From positions 34,963 through 98,962 of the forward strand of contig NXFV01001910.1 in the NCBI GenBank assembly GCA_002803225.1: 64,000 nt of DNA, written 5' to 3'. Every line of letters starts with the position of its first letter. The first letter of the stretch is position 1. This DNA comes from Gamarada debralockiae (taxonomy: Eukaryota > Ascomycota > Leotiomycetes > Helotiales > Hyphodiscaceae). Under the pieces are notes generated by a model. That model made no database searches and had not been told where the DNA came from. It saw only the letters and a list, made by a program, of their open reading frames with translations. Made by a program: the position numbers and the translations under genes. Shown piece after piece: positions 59,348-64,000 of the stretch.

Positions 59348-59613
59348 ATGAACTATTCGCTATTAAGAACCGCTTAGGCCGAGATCAGGCTACTAAAAAT
59401 TGCGCCCAAGAGTTTAGGTGCCACGTATCTTGTCAACTTGAGCATGTGCCATTAGCGAATCCACCTCCTTATGTTGCTCTGTCGTACCATTGGGGAGATC
59501 CAAATCTGACCAGGAGTATTATGATTTCTGGCCAGACAGTCCCAGTCACTGCCAACCTCGAATTGGTACTTCAACATCTCCGAAGTTTATGTCATCTAAC
59601 TGTATGGGCGGAT
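59348..59613 (+). pseudogene. HET-domain gene relic with nonsense mutation and truncation
   Basis: ATG 59348 opens MNYSLLRTA, then TAG at 59375-59377 where Gln would fit, then AEIRLLKIAPKSLGATYL, the expected EIRLL start of a HET domain. A one-base shift near 59,425 is needed to reach QLEHVPLANPPPYVALSYHW then GDPNLTRSIMISGQ and VTANLELVLQHLRSLCHLTV then WAD. This contains the canonical YVALSYxWG core. The relic ends exactly at an exon border (GAT|GTGAGA), and no AICI(D/N)Q exon follows, so the 3' part is lost. The stop fits CAG to TAG, a RIP-type change. Confidence 0.7.
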
Positions 59614-62324
59614 GTGAGACTCTTCTTTATTTTATGCTCATTCCAAGAGAAAGGGGGGTGCGAACTAGTCAGCGAGCCGAGGATTTACCGGCCCCTCCGT
59701 AGTGTCGACTCAATCTGCTTATATCCTGATCGACACCGAACGAAATACCGCGGAAAATTGAGGCTTGGACCTCTGTTTTCTAAGGGGTTTCATTTTGCGA
59801 TAATCGGATCAGAAATATATTATTCCCGTTCTCAAAATTTGAAAATATATTAATATATTGCTTTTTATCATTCTGCTTCCCGTCGACTTAGTATACTCTT
59901 AAAGTATCTTCTGCAAAGCGTAGTCATAGAGGTACTGTATAACAGCAGCAAAATGAGGCATGTTTGTACTATGTTTTGGCCTCGATTACTACTGGGCTGT
60001 AGTAGTCTTAATAGCTTGATATTGTCACGAATCTACCTCAAGCAGACACATCAGGATGGTATTTCCAACTAAAAGAATAGCTGAGGAGAGAAGAAGGACC
60101 AGAATACGCAAAACCTAATTGAAACCCTAGTGCACGGAACAGCCTGACCACACATGTGACCAGTCACGAGTCGTCACAGATATTACGTATCCCAAAATAA
60201 CTTCATTGTTAAGAATACTCCCTTAAGGTTACTGTGCCCATACTGCAAATATAGCCTAGTATCATACATTAATCCTAATATAAAGAAAATCTGTTTCTGT
60301 TTGGAAAGGTGAGCAGAGCTGCTTTATCAGAAATATTGGGTATGAGTAAGGCGACGGTGATAAAGGATAAGGCAAAGGTGGGAAGCAAGTGAGCAATAGT
60401 GAACGGGGCCTAGACGATCGAACCAATAGGCCTGTTTCGATTCCTCAGCTACAAGTACTATCGCTGAATAAAATTACAAATAGTTCAAGAACTGCTTTGG
60501 GAACCCTTCCAAGCTAGGAGGTGTCCGTTCTTGCTCCCCTGTTCATAGGAATAGACTTTTAAGGAGTCCTCTTACTTACAGGAGTTGAATTTATAATATC
60601 TAGTAGGTATTAAAACACGTCTCCTGTTATATCTACTCTGCTCCTAGTAGTCCTCCCACCTAGCCACGCGCGCCATGTAGCAGTGGGGAGGGCCGCGGGG
60701 AGTATCCGGGATTTATATTATAGGATTTATAGTAAACTGGACCGTGCGGCCCCGCTAGTCAGGGGCTATTTTGTATAGAACATTTTGAGGAGTAGGATCC
60801 CATTGTTATTTTGCGCCAATCCGCACCTCCCTTGGTGTGCGCGCCATGAAACCGCACACGTGATCCTCGCCGCTTTGCTCACCCTCGCTTCACTTCACAC
60901 TTACCCCTCACCTATCCTCACCAGCCTTCATTGTACGCTCTCCACCACCTCACCTCTGCTCACCCATCTTGCCTAGGATGTGGTCATCCCCGGTCGCGCT
61001 ACGGTCGAGAGCGTCAACTCCTGGCGAGAAGGATACAGGGGAGCCAGAACGGGCTCCGGGGGCTCTTGGTATCAGAATGGGCTCCCGAACTCACTATCCT
61101 TGTGTTGTATATCATTGTTATTGCAGAGGTGAAGTTGGAATTCCACCTTGCAATGCACTCCTGATTCTACTCTGTGCCGCGATTCTTTTCCTTAAGTTCT
61201 CTCTGCTTTCATTATTGGAATTCAGATCTACTAAGCTAGCGATACAAAGAACTTGGTCCACGGCAAATCCTCCCTAGCTGCGAGAAACCACCGTCCTAAG
61301 ATGTGCAAGAAAAGACAGTAGGGAAGAAGGTGAAGGCGGCGCGAGAGAAAGGGTTTGATGATAATATGACTGGCATCGATTATCACCCTGTTCTCAGAGA
61401 TAAATAGGCGGGTTATATGAGACGCAGATGGAGATATAGCGAGAGTAAACTCTTCCTAATGAGGCTATCTCCAATCTAGGGCTTGAGAACTACACTAACG
61501 CTGTGGCTTGCTTCTTCTAGGAGAATTGTTGCCCAATACTGGGTTAAGTGGCAAGGGTGGTTAGACGAGTACAATGAGTGGGTTAATGAGGACTAAGGAC
61601 CTTGTAGCGGCTTATAATTCCGCAACCACATGAGCTTGAGATTCCCTCCGACCGAGAGTGTGCTGAGTGTGGAGTAAGGCACAGCTCGACCAAACACTTC
61701 AAGGGCCTTTCGACGATTGTTGAAGAGTCATGGACAGTCTTACGTTTCAAGCGACAAATGCGAAGCTGAGAAAACTTTAACTTAAGATTGATTCTTGTGG
61801 CTTCAAGATGGGGTCGTAGGAGGCTTAGACACCCTAGTGAAACGAAGTTGGGGGTTGCAATTCGTTCGCTAGATAAGGCAGAAGATCTCAGCATGAAACG
61901 GAGTCAACGGCTTCCGTAGACGAGGTTTGAAACATCTTGACGTGTAACCGGTAAATAGGCCATTGCGTCCAATGATGCCTTGCAATTCCTATCTACAGCT
62001 TACATAGCACTGAAATGATGTCTGCTAACGGGAGCAGGGTGAGGTAGATCCGGGGATTACTCACCGCTCCCCTGAACAATCAAGCCCGTCAAGATCCGAG
62101 GTTCCGAGCAAAAAACCTTAAGTGCTTGAATGTTCAGGGGAGGGGATAGTATACCTGAGCCACTTGCAATGCCTATCTTCTGAGTCTATTATATATATGG
62201 CAATGATTGTCCTTGACAAATCATTCAACTCGAAGGAGAAGCACTTAAAACCTTAAGGCCGGCTTCTAAAGAACGAAATAATCATATTATTCTCTACTCA
62301 GACTGTTCGAAAATCATTCCAACT
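59614..62324. other. AT-rich decayed region with possible chromodomain remnant
   Basis: About 2.7 kb with no intact gene. Strongly AT-rich segments (59,800-60,300 and 60,580-60,780) suggest RIP or old transposon DNA. A plus-strand patch at about 61,530-61,594 reads YWVKWQGWLDEYNEWVNED, which resembles the chromodomain found at the end of chromoviral integrases and in chromatin proteins. An imperfect inverted repeat lies at 62066-62143. The final ~150 bases should hold the protease promoter, with a TATATATAT-like element near 62,190. Confidence 0.45.
62066..62143. repeat. Imperfect inverted repeat upstream of the protease gene
   Basis: The arms gctcccctgaacaatcaag (62066-62084) and cttgaatgttcaggggagg (62125-62143) are reverse complements at 17 of 19 positions, with a 40-base loop. 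Each arm contains CCCCT/AGGGG, the core of the fungal stress-response element. It lies about 180 bases before the protease start codon, so it may be regulatory or may be the end of a small element. Confidence 0.6.
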
Positions 62325-63721
62325 ATGCATCCTTCCACTTTTGTTTGTGTTACCCTTCCATTCTTCCTTGTGGCGATTGAGGCTGCAAATTCTCCCACAA
62401 CTGGATTTCGGGACTACTACGCCAACGTTCGCAAAATGGACTCTAGCCAAATGACAGGACACAACTATGCCATCATGCCCCTGACCCGCGGAGGCGGGAA
62501 TCGCCTCAAGTCCAGACGTCGCCGCGATCTTCAAAGTGGCAACTCGAACCTTACAGCTACCCTAGAGGGCCAAAATTTCTTAACTGATGTTAAGTTCGGT
62601 AACCAAACCTTCTCATTGATCATGGATACTGGAAGCAGCGACACTTGGGTCCCCGCGACCAACGTGGCTTGCGTGGACCAGGACGATCAACCAGTTTCTC
62701 AATCGACTTGCGCCTTTGGAAAGTTCTTCAACGATGTAGAGGCGTTAACTCCTATTTCAGGCATAATCATGAACCAGAGCTATGAGAGTGGAGAGTTCAT
62801 GCAGGGGCCTATGTTTCTGCAGCAAGTAACGATTGGAGGTCTCACGATTGATCAAGCTCAAGTCAGCGTTGTAAATTCGACATTTTGGGAAGGAGACGGT
62901 GTGAACTCAGGAATAGTAGGACTCGGAGCACCCAACTCGTACGTTGTCTATTGCTATATTCATATATCTCCGTATTTCCTCAATATCTGAAGCTAACCAA
63001 GTGGCATGATGTGTCAGTACTGCCGCTATTTCTACAACCACTGGCGACTTTGTCTCTTACAATCCAGTACTTACAACTTTGTTCAAGTCGAATACGACCA
63101 GTCCTTTCTTTAGCATTGCCATTGACAAGGTGGACTCCGGGCCAGCGGGATTCCTAGCCATAGGAGGCCTCCCGCCTGTTGCTCACTCTGATCAATTTAC
63201 TACTGTACCTATTGAGCAACCGTTCGGGAACTTTACCGACTATATTGTGAACATCACTGGTTTCAGCATTAGCAACGAGAATCGTAATAACGGTGGTGCA
63301 AATAATCTGCAGATGATAGTAAGCTCACCACACTTATTCTTCAAAGCCCCTCCATAACTTTATCGTACAGGTCGATTCTGGAACCAATGTAAACGTTGTT
63401 CCTACAAAAGTTGCCAACCAGATTAACGACAAGTTTAGCCCTCCCGGTACTTACAACGAAACCCTCGGTGCCGTTCAGGTAGATTGTAATGCAACGGCGC
63501 CTTTGGTTAGTGTTCAAATTGGAAACGGAACATTTGCTATGAATCCCGCATCTCAGGTCTTTGAGTCAGCAGATCCCGGAGTCTGCTCCACAGGATGGGC
63601 CGATGGAGGTAATCCAAATGATAAGAACAACACTTTCATCCTCGGCGATGTATTCTTGAGCAATGTTGTTGCAGTCTTCGATCAAGGCGCTTTGGAGATG
63701 CACTTTGCAGCTAGGACGTGA
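62325..63721 (+). CDS. Secreted pepsin-like aspartic protease (A1 family)
   Basis: Exons 62325-62938, 63018-63318 and 63371-63721 give 421 residues. A signal peptide (MHPSTFVCVTLPFFLVAIEA) leads into a propeptide region ending at a basic stretch (KSRRRRDLQ) that could be a kexin site. Both catalytic aspartates are present: Asp101 in SLIMDTGSSDTWVP and Asp307 in MIVDSGTNVNVVP, with a family-typical NSGIVGLGAPNS. The end carries the usual NNTFILGDVFLSNVVAVFDQ motif. It has no GPI or transmembrane tail, so it is predicted to be secreted. Asn-X-Ser/Thr sites are frequent. The second aspartate is split from its upstream strand by an intron (MI|VDSG). The gene looks intact despite the decayed surroundings. 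Confidence 0.92.
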
Positions 63722-64000
63722 TATGCTCTTCTCCGTACGAAAGTAAGAGCATCAATTTTGTTGAATGGATCAAATTCGAGCTTCTGTTAGTCGCACGATA
63801 TGTTGGCCATTGATTGGAGCTGGACTTGATCGTATTAAGAAGTCTAAAGTTTTAGAAGGAAAAAAAGATAAATATTAAAGATATATTATCCTTTGATTCC
63901 CGTTAGCTAGAGCCGCACCTCCTAACTTTACCGAACTTATGAACACATAGGCCTTTAGGATAAAGAAGCTGTACCCCTACCGGGGGGGGGGGGGGGGGGG
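63722..64000. other. 3' flank ending in a G homopolymer
   Basis: AT-rich 3' region of the protease gene. The window ends with 19 consecutive G (63982-64000), which is more likely a contig-end sequencing or assembly artefact than biology. Confidence 0.6.

Overview
The window is nuclear DNA of a filamentous ascomycete (Pezizomycotina). The evidence is short GT-AG introns with CTRAC-type branch points, a fungal hybrid-kinase phytochrome, Zn(II)2Cys6 regulators, a copper-fist regulator, relics of HET (heterokaryon incompatibility) genes, and AT-rich transposon debris with C-to-T type nonsense changes like those left by RIP (repeat-induced point mutation). Leotiomycetes is my best guess for the class; that is inference. 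I found no bacterial-style operon, CRISPR array, rRNA gene or convincing tRNA gene.

Layout. 1-17.6 kb is mostly housekeeping: the 3' end of a HAL2-type bisphosphate nucleotidase, mitochondrial ribosomal protein uL6m, a Tht1/KAR5-type nuclear fusion protein, a 1,024-residue coiled-coil protein, a decayed apple-domain membrane protein gene, a 113-residue Ala/Pro/Glu-rich protein built from phase-1 mini-exons, a PP2A activator (RRD1/PTPA type) with a GC-AG intron, and an AT-hook nuclear protein. 17.6-23.6 kb is accessory: a broken polysaccharide deacetylase gene, an intact alpha/beta hydrolase, and an AT-rich block with a pogo-type transposase remnant joined to a WD40 fragment. 23.7-38.2 kb is regulatory: phytochrome, a nitrilase-superfamily amidohydrolase, a possible 51-residue protein, an RGT1-like zinc-cluster factor and a copper-fist factor. 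38-46 kb is gene-poor, with a small membrane protein, a SET-domain protein and a tautomerase pseudogene. 46.4-51.3 kb is one large ankyrin/RCC1/BTB gene. 51.7-64 kb looks like a decaying accessory region: two HET relics, a TDT/SSU1-type transporter, a second zinc-cluster factor, transposon-like debris and a secreted pepsin-like protease, ending in a G homopolymer.

Functional links are loose, as is usual in such genomes. Light sensing (phytochrome) lies near sugar-type and copper-type regulators, but nothing shows co-regulation. I see no clear undescribed multi-gene system. The most unusual signals are the spread of RIP-like nonsense mutations into ordinary metabolic genes, the transposase-WD40 chimera, and the symmetric mini-exon gene. 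All coding models were derived by hand from splice consensus and frame continuity; no database search was run.
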